A program made the translations under genes and the position numbers. Below, piece by piece: positions 8,588 through 17,439 of a DNA stretch of 45,811 bases; within the stretch, counting starts at the first letter, position 1; every line of letters begins with the position of its first letter. The stretch is from Bacillota bacterium (lineage in GTDB: Bacteria > Bacillota > Clostridia > Peptostreptococcales > Anaerovoracaceae). The notes beneath the pieces are model-generated. The model saw only the letters and a list, made by a program, of their open reading frames with translations. It ran no database searches and had not been told where the DNA came from. The DNA lies in assembly GCA_017412505.1 (NCBI GenBank), contig JAFPXN010000037.1, positions 1 through 45,811 on the forward strand, read 5' to 3'.

Positions 8588-8618
8588 AAGGACTTTCCAC
8601 TGTGGAAAGTCCTTTTTT
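8588..8618 (+). terminator. Strong terminator shared by convergent MATE gene and cobalamin operon
   Basis: Perfect 11-bp stem AAGGACTTTCC / GGAAAGTCCTT with loop ACTGT, followed by TTTTTT on the plus strand. On the minus strand the hairpin is followed by a shorter T-rich stretch (CTTTATGTTT), so it can also end the operon finishing at 8625. Confidence 0.92.
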
Positions 8619-8624
8619 CGTACT

Positions 8625-9458
8625 TTAGATAAAATTGCCGATCGCTTCCGCATCCCGGTATCCCTTCTGATACAGGGCGACGATCGCGTCTTTGTCCTTC
8701 GTGAGCGTCTTCATGCCGCTGATGTCGTCCGGCGCGACGATGAGGGCTCTGCCCTGCCGCTCCAGTTCGGCTACGTCCTTCAGCTGGTCGTTATAAAGCC
8801 TGCTGCGGAACGTCAGCGCCTTCGCCGCGTTCGGGTACTTGTACTGCAGTTTCGCCATGCGTTCGTCCTTTGCCGGTTCCCGGAAATAATCTCTCGGACG
8901 CGTTAGCACGACGACTACCTTGTCGCAGCCGGCATCCAGGCAACGCTTATAGGGAATCGGATCGGACAGGCCTCCGTCGTAATACAGACCGCCTTTCCAC
9001 GCGTACGGATGATTGACCGCCGGAACACAGGAACTGGCTTTGATCGCTCCGTAGTCGTCCTGCTGCATCTCCCGCATTTCGAAATAATGCGGCAGCCCGG
9101 TGAGCGCGTCCGTCGCCACGATCTCGAACGTTTTGCCGGAGGCCAGCATCGCTTCGAAATCCAGCGGATATTCGCCGCCGCTGTTCGTAAGCGCGCCGCC
9201 GTAAATGTATTCCAGATCGAGATAATCGCCGGTCTGCAGAAAATGCTTCAGGCTCATGTATTCCGGCCGGAACGAATAGTCCGCGTAGAAATACAGGTTT
9301 CTGCCCCGCTGACCCGCAAGGAGCGAACACAGATTTGCCGATCCCGCGGATACGCCCACGTGATGATCGAACGATATTTGATTGTCCATGCACCAGTCGA
9401 ACACGCCGGCTCCGTAGGAACCGCGCATGCCGCCGCCGACGTCTATGACTCCTGTCAT
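8625..9458 (-). CDS. Patatin-like phospholipase/esterase
   Basis: Serine hydrolase of the patatin fold, 277 aa, probably cytosolic (no signal peptide). It shows the oxyanion-hole motif GGGMRGSYGAG (residues 8-18), the nucleophile elbow GVSAGS (about 35-40) and the catalytic-dyad aspartate in YYDGGLSDPIPYK (about 160). This is the YjjU-type branch found in many Firmicutes. Likely substrates are acyl lipids or phospholipids. It starts only 9 nt after the cbiJET stop and shares the operon terminator, so it should be expressed with the cobalamin genes, with no obvious pathway link. The ribosome binding site is modest (GAGGACAAGG before ATG). Confidence 0.93.
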   Translation of the reverse strand: MTGVIDVGGGMRGSYGAGVFDWCMDNQISFDHHVGVSAGSANLCSLLAGQRGRNLYFYADYSFRPEYMSLKHFLQTGDYLDLEYIYGGALTNSGGEYPLDFEAMLASGKTFEIVATDALTGLPHYFEMREMQQDDYGAIKASSCVPAVNHPYAWKGGLYYDGGLSDPIPYKRCLDAGCDKVVVVLTRPRDYFREPAKDERMAKLQYKYPNAAKALTFRSRLYNDQLKDVAELERQGRALIVAPDDISGMKTLTKDKDAIVALYQKGYRDAEAIGNFI

Positions 9459-9467
9459 ACCTTGTCC

Positions 9468-11438
9468 TCAGTTCTGCATCGTAACGATATACACGGGGTT
9501 CTGGGCGGTCATCAGATGATAGCGCCCCATCTTGCGTCCCCGGCTGACGTTGACGCAGCAGATATCGCTGTACGAAAACGGTTTCGCGGCTTCGCTCAGC
9601 TCCGCCGCAGTCTCCATTGTAACAGCATTCGCGACGATGCGCACGTGAGGATTCTTCGCAAGCAGCAATTCCAGGATCTCTTTCAGATTGCCCGTGCTGC
9701 CGCCGATGAAGGCGTGGGTCGGCGCGGGAAGGTCTGCCAGAGCCTCCGGCGCCGTCCCCTCCACGACCGTCATATTGCAGACGCCGAACTTTTCCATGTT
9801 CGCGCGCGTGAGCGCGACGGCATCCGCTTCCTTTTCGATCGCGTACACGTGGCCGCAGGCCGCCTGCAGCGCGCATTCTACGGATACGGAACCGCTGCCG
9901 GATCCGATATCCCAGACGACAGCGCCTTTCGTCAGCTGCAGTTTCGACAGCGTAACGCTGCGGATCTCCTGTTTTGTCATCGGAACGTCCGCGCGGGTGA
10001 ACGCTTCGTCCGCGATGCCGTGTGTTACAGGGAAGGACGTCCAATCAGGGTTTTCGACGAGAAGAACGCTCAGCGTGTCGTAGAAGCCTGCAGACAGTTC
10101 GTCGACCGTGCCGGACGAGATCCTTTCGTCGTCATAGCCCAGTTTCTCTCCGATATAGGCGTTCCGTCCGCCCAGGCCTGCCTTCTGCAGCCGGGCAAGC
10201 GCGTCGGCCGCGCCGCTCTGTCCGCCCAGCAGCGAAAAAACAGCGGGGTTCTCGCGAACGCAGCGGACGAGATCCGTTTCTCTTCCGTGCAGACTGATCG
10301 CTTTCACATCCTGCCACGTGCGTCCCAGCTTCGCGCAGAAATAGGACAGGCTGCCGATGCCGGGAAGGATGGTCACGTCCGCGGGTATGCCGCGCTGAAG
10401 AAGTTCCGTCTTCAAGCCTTTCGCTCCGCTGTAGAATCCCGTATCGCCGGAAAACAGCACGGCAAAAAACGGCCCGTTTTCGCGTTCGATCACGTCGGCG
10501 ATATCCTTTGCGGCAATAGCGGAAAACGCGCGGCCACGAGCCGATTTGGCCCCTTCCAGCATGCGCGCGGCGCCGATGAGGACATCCGCCGTTTCGATCG
10601 CTCTGCGTCCCTCCTCTGTAAGCGTTCCTTCCGTCCCCATGCCGATGCCGACCATAGTGACGGTCTTGCGCCGGGCCGCCAGACCGAGCTTGCTTTCGAG
10701 GGTACAAACCGTCTGTTCCAAAGACAGACCTTCTTCTTTCTCTGCGGGTCTTCCGATGATGACGGTCTTTACGCCGCATTCTTTCGCTGCCGCGATCTTT
10801 TCTTCATAACCTCCGGCGCTGCCGGTATCCTTCGTCACCATCCATGACGCCTTCGTCTGATGCAGCATGGCGGCGTTCATCTCTTTGCTGAAAGGACCGC
10901 GGACCGCCAGGATCCTGTCTGCCGCAAGTCCGCATTCGTCACAGATGCGGATGGAATCCGCAAGGGGCAGCAGTCTTGCGTAGATCCGGGCCTTCAGAGA
11001 TGGGTCTTCGCAGTATTGCGGCAGCGTTTTGCTTCCTGTCGTCAGGAGGACGTTGCCTTCCGTTCCCTTCAGGAAATCGACGCACTCTTCCGTATCCGCC
11101 ACGAAGATACCGTCCGCTTCCGAAGCTGTGCTTTCGCGCAGCAGACGGACGTATTCCGTACCGGAAGCCTCCGCAGCGGACCGTATGCTCTCCGTGATGT
11201 GTTCCGCGTACGGATGCGTGGCATCCACGACAGCCGCAAAGCGCTGCGACGTCAGCATCGCCTCGATATCGCCGCGGGGCATGCGCCCTGCCAGAACCGT
11301 GCAGTCAGGAAGCTTCCCGAAAGATACTTCCCCATATTCCGTTGCAACGCAGACAGTCAGCTGTGCGCCACGGCCGGCCAGCGCTTCCGCCAGCTGTTTT
11401 CCTTCTGTTGTTCCTGCGAAAATGCAGAGTTTACTCAT
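9468..11438 (-). CDS. cbiJET: CbiJ-CbiE-CbiT fusion: precorrin-6A reductase, C5-methyltransferase and C15-methyltransferase/decarboxylase
   Basis: A 656-aa protein joining three anaerobic corrin enzymes. Residues 1-255 are CbiJ (CIFAGTTEGKQLAEAL at the start, VDATHPYAEHI near 71), which reduces cobalt-precorrin-6A. Residues 258-455 are CbiE (TMVGIGMGTEG, FSGDTGFYSGAKGL), which methylates C5. Residues 480-656 are CbiT (VVWDIGSGSGSVSVECA, the SAM-binding glycine motif near 508-524), which methylates C15 and decarboxylates the C12 acetate. CbiE and CbiT are often fused (CobL); adding CbiJ is less common. Its start overlaps the cbiH stop by 8 nt. No internal stop or frameshift is present, and all three domains look complete. 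Confidence 0.95.
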   Translation of the reverse strand: MSKLCIFAGTTEGKQLAEALAGRGAQLTVCVATEYGEVSFGKLPDCTVLAGRMPRGDIEAMLTSQRFAAVVDATHPYAEHITESIRSAAEASGTEYVRLLRESTASEADGIFVADTEECVDFLKGTEGNVLLTTGSKTLPQYCEDPSLKARIYARLLPLADSIRICDECGLAADRILAVRGPFSKEMNAAMLHQTKASWMVTKDTGSAGGYEEKIAAAKECGVKTVIIGRPAEKEEGLSLEQTVCTLESKLGLAARRKTVTMVGIGMGTEGTLTEEGRRAIETADVLIGAARMLEGAKSARGRAFSAIAAKDIADVIERENGPFFAVLFSGDTGFYSGAKGLKTELLQRGIPADVTILPGIGSLSYFCAKLGRTWQDVKAISLHGRETDLVRCVRENPAVFSLLGGQSGAADALARLQKAGLGGRNAYIGEKLGYDDERISSGTVDELSAGFYDTLSVLLVENPDWTSFPVTHGIADEAFTRADVPMTKQEIRSVTLSKLQLTKGAVVWDIGSGSGSVSVECALQAACGHVYAIEKEADAVALTRANMEKFGVCNMTVVEGTAPEALADLPAPTHAFIGGSTGNLKEILELLLAKNPHVRIVANAVTMETAAELSEAAKPFSYSDICCVNVSRGRKMGRYHLMTAQNPVYIVTMQN

Positions 11439-12159
11439 GTTTGTATCCTCTCGGGGTCACCATACGGCCATCGATCGCCTTCGTCTGGCTGTTGCCGATA
11501 AAGACTGTGGTAAACATATCGACCTTCGTGTCACGCAGCTCCCGCAGGGTCATCAGCTGGTACGCCTCGCCTTCCCGGCCGATGTTTCGCACCGTGCCGC
11601 AGACCGTTTCCGGCGATTTATGGCGCAGCAGGATGTCGCAGGCCTTTTGCAGGTAGTCCGCGCGCTTGATGCTGGACGGATTGTAGATCGCGATGCAGAA
11701 ATCCGCGCTGCCTGCGGCGTCCAGTCTCTTTTCGATCTTATCCCAGGGCGTCAGCAGGTCGGACAGGGAAATGACCGCAAAGTCGTGTGTTAAAGGCGCG
11801 CCCAGCACGGCGCCGCCGCTCAGAGCCGCCGTGACCCCGGCAACGACTTCCACCTGTACGTCTTTGCCTTCCGCCAGTTCCAGGATGGGACCAGCCATGC
11901 CGTAGACTCCGGCGTCTCCGCTGGAGATCATGGCGACCGTCTTGCCTTCGCTGGCTGCGTCTACCGCCATGCGGCAGCGCTCCACTTCCTGCTTCATGGG
12001 CGTCGTCAGATACTCTTTTTCAGGAAACAGCGGTTTGACCAGATCTGTGTATACGCCGTAGCCGACGATCAGATCCGAATCCTTCAATGCCTGCATGGCT
12101 TCGAACGTCATGTATTTTTCTCCGCCGGGACCTATCCCGATCACGTAAAGCTTATTCAA
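11431..12159 (-). CDS. cbiH: Cobalt-precorrin-3B C17-methyltransferase
   Basis: SAM-dependent enzyme of the CobJ/CbiH family, 242 aa, performing C17 methylation and ring contraction in anaerobic corrin synthesis. It shows the tetrapyrrole-methylase signatures YVIGIGPGGEKYMT at the N-terminus, VGYGVYTDLVKPLF, SSGDAGVYGMAGPILE (about 80-95) and the C-terminal FIGNSQTKAIDGRMVTPRGY characteristic of CobJ. The start is followed by a normal family N-terminus; the gene overlaps cbiG by 8 nt and cbiJET by 8 nt, so the cluster is tightly coupled. Confidence 0.96.
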   Translation of the reverse strand: MNKLYVIGIGPGGEKYMTFEAMQALKDSDLIVGYGVYTDLVKPLFPEKEYLTTPMKQEVERCRMAVDAASEGKTVAMISSGDAGVYGMAGPILELAEGKDVQVEVVAGVTAALSGGAVLGAPLTHDFAVISLSDLLTPWDKIEKRLDAAGSADFCIAIYNPSSIKRADYLQKACDILLRHKSPETVCGTVRNIGREGEAYQLMTLRELRDTKVDMFTTVFIGNSQTKAIDGRMVTPRGYKHE

Positions 12160-13153
12160 AGCGTATCCTCCTGTTCTCCTGGGCGACCGCGACGGTGACC
12201 CCGTCGGCAGCCGTCTTCCTGATGATGAGTTTCGCGCCTTCTCCGGCAGACTTCACGGCAGCCCGTTCGCAGACGTTGTCCACCCCGACTTTGCTCTGCA
12301 CGAAAGCCGAGGGAGAAAAGTCTCCCGGGACCTGCTGCAGTTCTTCCGCGGAATAGAACCGCGCCGGAACGCCCAGTTCTTTCGCAAACGCGAGCAGCCC
12401 TTCTTCGTCCGCCTTCACGTCGATGGACGAGACGTCCGCGACCGCCTGCGGGTCAATGTCGTATTCTTTCAGCGTTTCTTCCACGAGATGCCGGATCTGC
12501 TCTGCAGACGTTCCCCTTCTGCAGCCGATGCCCAGATGCAGACAAAGAGGCGTCAGCCGCAGCGTCTGCCGGAACGGTTTGACCGTTCTGTAGGAAACCG
12601 CCGCGCCCAGGTCCCCGCTCTGCGCGTAAAACAGCCCTGCGGGCAGCGCGCCTTCCATGGGCAGTTCCGAATAGAGCGGCAGATCGCGCTTCAGGATCTC
12701 TGCGGAAAAGATCTTCGCAGTATCCATCGAATCGAGGAGCAATCCCTGCTTCGCAGCCCAGGCGTCTACGGAAAACCTGCGGTTCACGTCCGTCGCGGTC
12801 GTTATGACCGGCTCTGCTCCGATCGCTTCCGCGATGCGGAGCGTCAGTTCGTTCGCGCCTCCGATGTGGCCGGACAGCAGCGAGATCGCGTGCTCTCCCC
12901 GTTCGTCCACAACGATCACGGCCGGATCCGACGTCTTGGACACGACGTAAGGCGCGACAGCCCGCACGGCGATGCCGCAGGCGCCGACAAAGACGAGCGC
13001 GTCGTACTCCGCGAACAGTTTGCCCGTGATCTCCGACAGGTCGCCCCGCGGCTGCACGCATACCGTTTCATATTCCGAAGACAGCGCTTCCGCGATCCGC
13101 CCGGCTAATTCCCTGCCCCGGTCGGAAAAGGAAAGCAATCCGGCTTTCTTCAT
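12152..13153 (-). CDS. cbiG: Cobalt-precorrin-5A hydrolase
   Basis: 333-aa CbiG, which opens the delta-lactone of cobalt-precorrin-5A and releases acetaldehyde, a step specific to the anaerobic route. N-terminal domain about 1-125 (GACGIAVRAVAPYV, ISLLSGHIGGANELT), a middle segment, and a C-terminal domain from about 205 (LHLGIGCRRGTSAEQI). All three parts are present, so the protein looks active. It overlaps cbiF by 4 nt and cbiH by 8 nt. Presence of CbiG with CbiD rules out a purely aerobic (CobG/CobF) pathway. Confidence 0.96.
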   Translation of the reverse strand: MKKAGLLSFSDRGRELAGRIAEALSSEYETVCVQPRGDLSEITGKLFAEYDALVFVGACGIAVRAVAPYVVSKTSDPAVIVVDERGEHAISLLSGHIGGANELTLRIAEAIGAEPVITTATDVNRRFSVDAWAAKQGLLLDSMDTAKIFSAEILKRDLPLYSELPMEGALPAGLFYAQSGDLGAAVSYRTVKPFRQTLRLTPLCLHLGIGCRRGTSAEQIRHLVEETLKEYDIDPQAVADVSSIDVKADEEGLLAFAKELGVPARFYSAEELQQVPGDFSPSAFVQSKVGVDNVCERAAVKSAGEGAKLIIRKTAADGVTVAVAQENRRIRFE

Positions 13154-13905
13154 TTCGTAGCCTCCCGGAATTCGGTCGTAAAGCCCGGATCGTAGAGTTT
13201 CGAACGGTCGTAGGTGTCTCCGAGGAAATATCCGACGACGATCAATGCGGTTTTCGTAATATTATTTTCTGTCGCCTTCTTTGCGATCTCGCTCAGGCGG
13301 CAGCGGACGATCTTTTCTTCCGGCCAGCTGGCTTTATAGACGATGGCCGCCGGGGTATCCGGAGAAAACCCGCCCGCGATCAGCTCGGTCTGCAGCCCTT
13401 CCAGCAGTCCTGTGCTCAGGAACAGGCACATCGTGGTCTGATGCTGCGCCAGACTGCGGATCTTTTCCTTGTCCGGCACAGGGGTGCGCCCTTCCATCCG
13501 GGTGATCATCACGGTCTGCGACACGTTCGGCAGCGTATATTCCGCCTTCAGGCTGGCCGCCGCTCCGGAGAACGCGCTCACGCCCGGGCAGACGTCGTAG
13601 GAGATGCCCAGGGGATCCAGCGCGTCGAACTGTTCGCGGATTGCGCCGTAGATGGAAGGATCGCCGGTATGCAGGCGGACCGTCGTCTTGCCTTCGGATT
13701 CCGCTTTTTTCATCACGTCGATCACCTGCTCCAGCGTCATATAGGCGCTGTCGTGGATCTCACAGCCTTCCTTGCAGTATTCCAGCAGTTTCGGGTTCAC
13801 GAGGGACCCCGCGTAGATGACGACGTCCGCTTCGGACAGCAGTCTCGCGCCTCTGACAGTGATAAGATCCGGCGCGCCGCATCCGGCTCCGACAAAATGG
13901 ATCAT
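13150..13905 (-). CDS. cbiF: Cobalt-precorrin-4 C11-methyltransferase
   Basis: SAM-dependent methyltransferase of the CobM/CbiF family, 251 aa. The N-terminus IHFVGAGCGAPDLITVRGARLL, shown here in part, is the family hallmark; VIYAGSLVNPKLLEYC, HTGDPSIYGAIREQ and YDVCPGVSAFSGAAASL follow. It methylates C11 before CbiG acts. The start has a GGAG-type ribosome binding site, and the gene follows cbiC by 11 nt. Confidence 0.96.
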   Translation of the reverse strand: MIHFVGAGCGAPDLITVRGARLLSEADVVIYAGSLVNPKLLEYCKEGCEIHDSAYMTLEQVIDVMKKAESEGKTTVRLHTGDPSIYGAIREQFDALDPLGISYDVCPGVSAFSGAAASLKAEYTLPNVSQTVMITRMEGRTPVPDKEKIRSLAQHQTTMCLFLSTGLLEGLQTELIAGGFSPDTPAAIVYKASWPEEKIVRCRLSEIAKKATENNITKTALIVVGYFLGDTYDRSKLYDPGFTTEFREATK

Positions 13906-13916
13906 GGTTTCTCCTT

Positions 13917-14552
13917 TCAGATACCTTCTCTTGTGACCAGTTGATACAGCACGGCGTTTACGATGGAGGCAGCCACGTTGCTGCCTCCCTTGCGGCCCCG
14001 CGCCACGATATAATCCGGTACGGTCTGCATCAGTTCTTCCTTCGCTTCCACGACGTTTACGAATCCGACGGGAACGCCGACGACCATCTCCGGCTTTAGT
14101 TTTCCTTCACGGTACAGACTGCAGATGGACTGCAGCGCGGTCGGCGCGTTGCCGACGGCGAAGATCAGCGGTTTTTCCATTCGCGAGGCTTTTTCCATGG
14201 AGACGAGAGAGCGGGTCACGCCCCTTTCCTTCGCCTCCGCCGCCACGTCTTCGTCCGCGATAAAGCAGTGCACCTGCCCGCCGAACTGTGCCAGCGTTTT
14301 TTTATTGATGCCGGACATCGCCATGGTCGTATCGGTGATGATATCGCAGCCCTTCGTGATGGCCGCCTTCGCCTTTTCGACCGCGTGCTGCGAAAAGGCA
14401 AGCGTTTCGAAATACTCGAAATCCGCTGTCGTGTGGATGACCCTGCGGATCAGCAGATCGTACTCCGGGTCCGCCTTCTGACCCGGATACCGCTGCGCCA
14501 GCTCTTCGGCAATGATCTCAAAACTTTTCTTTTCGATCTCCATCGGCTTCAT
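13917..14552 (-). CDS. cbiC: Cobalt-precorrin-8 methylmutase
   Basis: 211-aa CbiC/CobH, which moves the methyl group from C11 to C12 to give cobyrinic acid. It contains FEYFETLAFSQHAVEKAK, ITDTTMAMSGINKK, FAVGNAPTALQSICSLY and VGVPVGFVNVVEAKEEL, all family signatures, with the histidine of the VIHTTAD segment as the likely acid-base residue. The start at 14552 is set by ATGA overlap with the cbiA stop and by GGAG 8 nt upstream; the reading frame stays open about 106 codons further 5' but that stretch is antisense-like and inside cbiA. Confidence 0.96.
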   Translation of the reverse strand: MKPMEIEKKSFEIIAEELAQRYPGQKADPEYDLLIRRVIHTTADFEYFETLAFSQHAVEKAKAAITKGCDIITDTTMAMSGINKKTLAQFGGQVHCFIADEDVAAEAKERGVTRSLVSMEKASRMEKPLIFAVGNAPTALQSICSLYREGKLKPEMVVGVPVGFVNVVEAKEELMQTVPDYIVARGRKGGSNVAASIVNAVLYQLVTREGI

Positions 14553-15910
14553 CGTGCCGTTCTCCTTTTTCGATAATCCAGACACTTTTCTGCAAAACGT
14601 TCCGCAGATCCCGGGCAGCTGGGCAGATACAAATGGGGATAGCCCGCGTACAGACTGTCCGTCACGTACCCGCAGCGCCAGCTTTTGCCGTTCGGTTTTT
14701 CCGCAAGCAGCGCGTCTCCCGGATCGTCCGCGTCCCAGTAATGGAATTCGTGACCCTTGACGACGTCTCCGGGTCCGAACAGCAGGCTGTCCTGTTCCGA
14801 ACGGATCTCGGCATAGCCGAAGCGGGTCAGTTTGCCCGTGCTGTGCACAGACGTGCCGATCAGGCCGCACATGGATCTCCCTGCGATATCCTTACACAGA
14901 TACATGAAGCCGCCGCATTCCGCCATCGTGGGAAGTCCGTCTGCGACCGCAGTACGGATCTGCTCGCGCATGCCTGCGTTCTCCTGCAGCGCTTCCGCAT
15001 ATAATTCCGGATAGCCGCCGCCCAGCATCAGCCCGTCGCATTCCGGCAGATCCCGGTCCGTAAGCGGACTGAATTCGACGATCTGCGCGCCGAGCGCCTC
15101 CAGCAGTTCCAGGTTCGCGCGGTAATAGAAGCAGAACGCTTTATCCTTCGCGACGGCCAGACGGAAACTGCCTTTGGGCTGTACGTCTAAAGCAGTCGCT
15201 TCAAGCGCAGGAGCCGTCTGCATCAACGCGAGGATGCGGTCGATGTCCAGCGTCTTTTCTGCCTGAGCGGCCAGTTTCTGCATCTTGGCCTGCAGACCTT
15301 CGATCTCCGATGCCGTTATAAGGCCCAGATAGCGGCTTTCCAGCGAGATATCCGGGTCCGTGGGCAAATATCCTAACACGGGGATATCGCATTCGTTTTC
15401 GACCGTTTTTTTGAGCCGTTCGTAGCTGCCTTCGCTTGCCCGGTTAAAGATGACGCCGGCGATAGGCGCATCGTTACGGAACTTCTGATAACCGGAGATG
15501 AGCGCGGCAGCAGACAGTGCCATACCTCTGACGTTCGTCACGAGGATGACAGGCGTCTGCAGCACAGTCGAAACATGATAAGCGGAAGCCCGGTCCGAAT
15601 CCATCGCGGATCCGTCGTAATAGCCCATGACGCCTTCCACGACGTTCGCTTCCCTTGCGTGGCGGGCGAACAGCCCCCTCGCCTCCTCTTCGGAACTGAA
15701 GAAAAGGTCCACGTTCATGCTGTCCGTGCCGATGATCTGCGAATGGAACATCGGGTCGATGTAGTCCGGTCCGCATTTGAAGGACGCGGCGTCCAGGCCG
15801 CGGTTCTTCAGAACCTGCAGCAGCGCGCAGACGACCGTCGTTTTGCCGCAGCCGCTGTTCGTGCCGGCGATCATGACGCGGGGCGCTTTTTTCAGGATGG
15901 CCTGCTTCAT
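14549..15910 (-). CDS. cbiA: Cobyrinate a,c-diamide synthase
   Basis: 453-aa glutamine amidotransferase that amidates the a and c side chains of cobyrinic acid using ATP. An N-terminal dethiobiotin-synthetase-like ATPase domain (MIAGTNSGCGKTTVVCAL, FKCGPDYIDPMFH) is followed by a class-I glutaminase domain (MLGGGYPELYAEAL, AECGGFMYLCKDI with the nucleophile Cys, and HEFHYWD). I chose ATG at 15910 because it forms an ATGA overlap with the cbiP stop and has AGGTGG upstream; a GTG three codons earlier is the alternative. It also overlaps cbiC by 4 nt. Confidence 0.95.
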   Translation of the reverse strand: MKQAILKKAPRVMIAGTNSGCGKTTVVCALLQVLKNRGLDAASFKCGPDYIDPMFHSQIIGTDSMNVDLFFSSEEEARGLFARHAREANVVEGVMGYYDGSAMDSDRASAYHVSTVLQTPVILVTNVRGMALSAAALISGYQKFRNDAPIAGVIFNRASEGSYERLKKTVENECDIPVLGYLPTDPDISLESRYLGLITASEIEGLQAKMQKLAAQAEKTLDIDRILALMQTAPALEATALDVQPKGSFRLAVAKDKAFCFYYRANLELLEALGAQIVEFSPLTDRDLPECDGLMLGGGYPELYAEALQENAGMREQIRTAVADGLPTMAECGGFMYLCKDIAGRSMCGLIGTSVHSTGKLTRFGYAEIRSEQDSLLFGPGDVVKGHEFHYWDADDPGDALLAEKPNGKSWRCGYVTDSLYAGYPHLYLPSCPGSAERFAEKCLDYRKRRTAR

Positions 15911-17439
15911 TCCTTCCACCTGCCCAGGGGTGCGTCGCCGCCCTTGATAATCGCATAGACGGATTCCATATCCAGATTGGCGCGGACGATATCCGCCGCC
16001 TTGTTCAGCTCGCGTTCCCGGAACTGTTCCATAGTGAGGACTTCGCTGTCGGACACCGCGATGCCCTTATCCTTCTTCACCTTGTTGATGAGCGCCCTGC
16101 CGAACGCGCCGGTATCGAACAGGCCGTGCAGATAGGTGCCCATGACGTTGCCCTCCCTGTTCGACACGCCGTCGGGATGTTCCCGTCCGTTCAGATACAG
16201 GAAAGGCATGCAGTCCGGTCCGTATTCGTTGACGCCCATGTGGATCTCGTAACCGTCCACCAGCACGCCGTTCAGTTCGGACAGCCAGCCTGCTTCGCTC
16301 TGCACGAGGCCTCTGGACTGGGTCGTCGTCTTTTCGTTCTCGAACGTGCAGGTGAGATCCAGCAGGCCCAGGCCGGCGATCTCGGGGATGCGGGATTCGG
16401 TGTAATACGGGTCGAACAGACGCTCGCCCAGCATCTGATATCCGCCGCAGATGCCGACGACCATGCCGCCTTTACGGGCGAACCGGACGATCTCATCCGC
16501 GATGCCCCGCTGCTTCATCCAGTTCAGGTCTTCGATCGTATTTTTCGTGCCCGGGATCATAACGATGTCCGCGTCCTTGATGTCCGCGGCGCTCTTGACG
16601 TATTTAACGGAGACGTCCGCTTCGCTCTCCAGGATGTTGAAATCCGTAAAGTTGGAAATGTGCGGAATGTGGACAACCGCGATACGAACCGCCTCTCCGC
16701 CGTACTGGCGGTTGAAGCGCTCGGTCACGGAATCCTCGTCTTCGATATCCACGTCCATATAGGGAATGACCCCGACGACAGGGATGCCAAGCAGTTCTTC
16801 CAGCATGTCCAGTCCCGGTTCCAGGATCTTGACGTCGCCGCGGAACTTATTGATGACGATGCCCTTGATCCTCTTCTGTTCGTCTTCCGGCAGCAATTTG
16901 ACCGTCCCGTAAACAGACGCGAACACGCCGCCGGGGTTGATGTCGCCGATCAGAAGCACCGGCGCGTCCGCAGCCTTCGCCATGGCCATGTTCACCAGGT
17001 CGCCCTCGTGCAGGTTGATCTCGGCAGGACTGCCCGCGCCTTCGATGACGACGCAGTCCACGCTGCTCTCCAGTTCGTCGTAGGTCTTTTTGACGAACTC
17101 GCGCAGCTGCGGCTTATATTCCTCGTATTCCATGGCCGTCATGGTGCCGATAGGCTTTCCTCCGACGACGACCTGGCTCCTGCGGTCCGACGTGGGCTTC
17201 AGCAGGATGGGGTTCATCTTGACGGACGGTTCGATGCAGGCAGCTTCCGCCTGGGTCACCTGGGCGCGGCCCATCTCCAGCCCTTCGCTGGTGGCATAAG
17301 AATTCAGCGCCATGTTCTGCGCCTTGAACGGCGCGACTTTCAAGCCGTCCTGATGCAGGATGCGAAGCACGGCCGTGCAGAGCATGGATTTGCCGACGGA
17401 AGAGCCGGTCCCCTGAAACATCAACGATTTTCCGCGCAT
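15907..17439 (-). CDS. cbiP: Cobyric acid synthase
   Basis: 510-aa CbiP/CobQ, which adds four amide groups (b, d, e, g) to adenosylcobyrinate diamide. The ATPase domain starts at once (MFQGTGSSVGKSMLCTAVLR, FKAQNMALNSYAT), and the glutaminase domain has VGICGGYQMLGERLFDP with the nucleophile Cys near 330 and a late GTYLHGLFDTGAFGRA. The start at 17439 fits the family N-terminus and has GGAG 8 nt upstream; the frame is open upstream but carries no family sequence. It overlaps cobD by 19 nt. Confidence 0.96.
   Translation of the reverse strand: MRGKSLMFQGTGSSVGKSMLCTAVLRILHQDGLKVAPFKAQNMALNSYATSEGLEMGRAQVTQAEAACIEPSVKMNPILLKPTSDRRSQVVVGGKPIGTMTAMEYEEYKPQLREFVKKTYDELESSVDCVVIEGAGSPAEINLHEGDLVNMAMAKAADAPVLLIGDINPGGVFASVYGTVKLLPEDEQKRIKGIVINKFRGDVKILEPGLDMLEELLGIPVVGVIPYMDVDIEDEDSVTERFNRQYGGEAVRIAVVHIPHISNFTDFNILESEADVSVKYVKSAADIKDADIVMIPGTKNTIEDLNWMKQRGIADEIVRFARKGGMVVGICGGYQMLGERLFDPYYTESRIPEIAGLGLLDLTCTFENEKTTTQSRGLVQSEAGWLSELNGVLVDGYEIHMGVNEYGPDCMPFLYLNGREHPDGVSNREGNVMGTYLHGLFDTGAFGRALINKVKKDKGIAVSDSEVLTMEQFRERELNKAADIVRANLDMESVYAIIKGGDAPLGRWKE

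Noticed and set aside
9009-10847. 612-codon open frame on the plus strand
   Set aside because: It lies antisense to the patatin and cbiJET genes, both with clear family motifs, and its own product is an Arg/Phe/His-rich shadow with no recognisable domain.
14553-14870. 106-codon 5' extension of cbiC
   Set aside because: The extension is Arg-rich and lies inside cbiA in another frame. The internal ATG at 14552 has a ribosome binding site, an ATGA overlap and the true family N-terminus.
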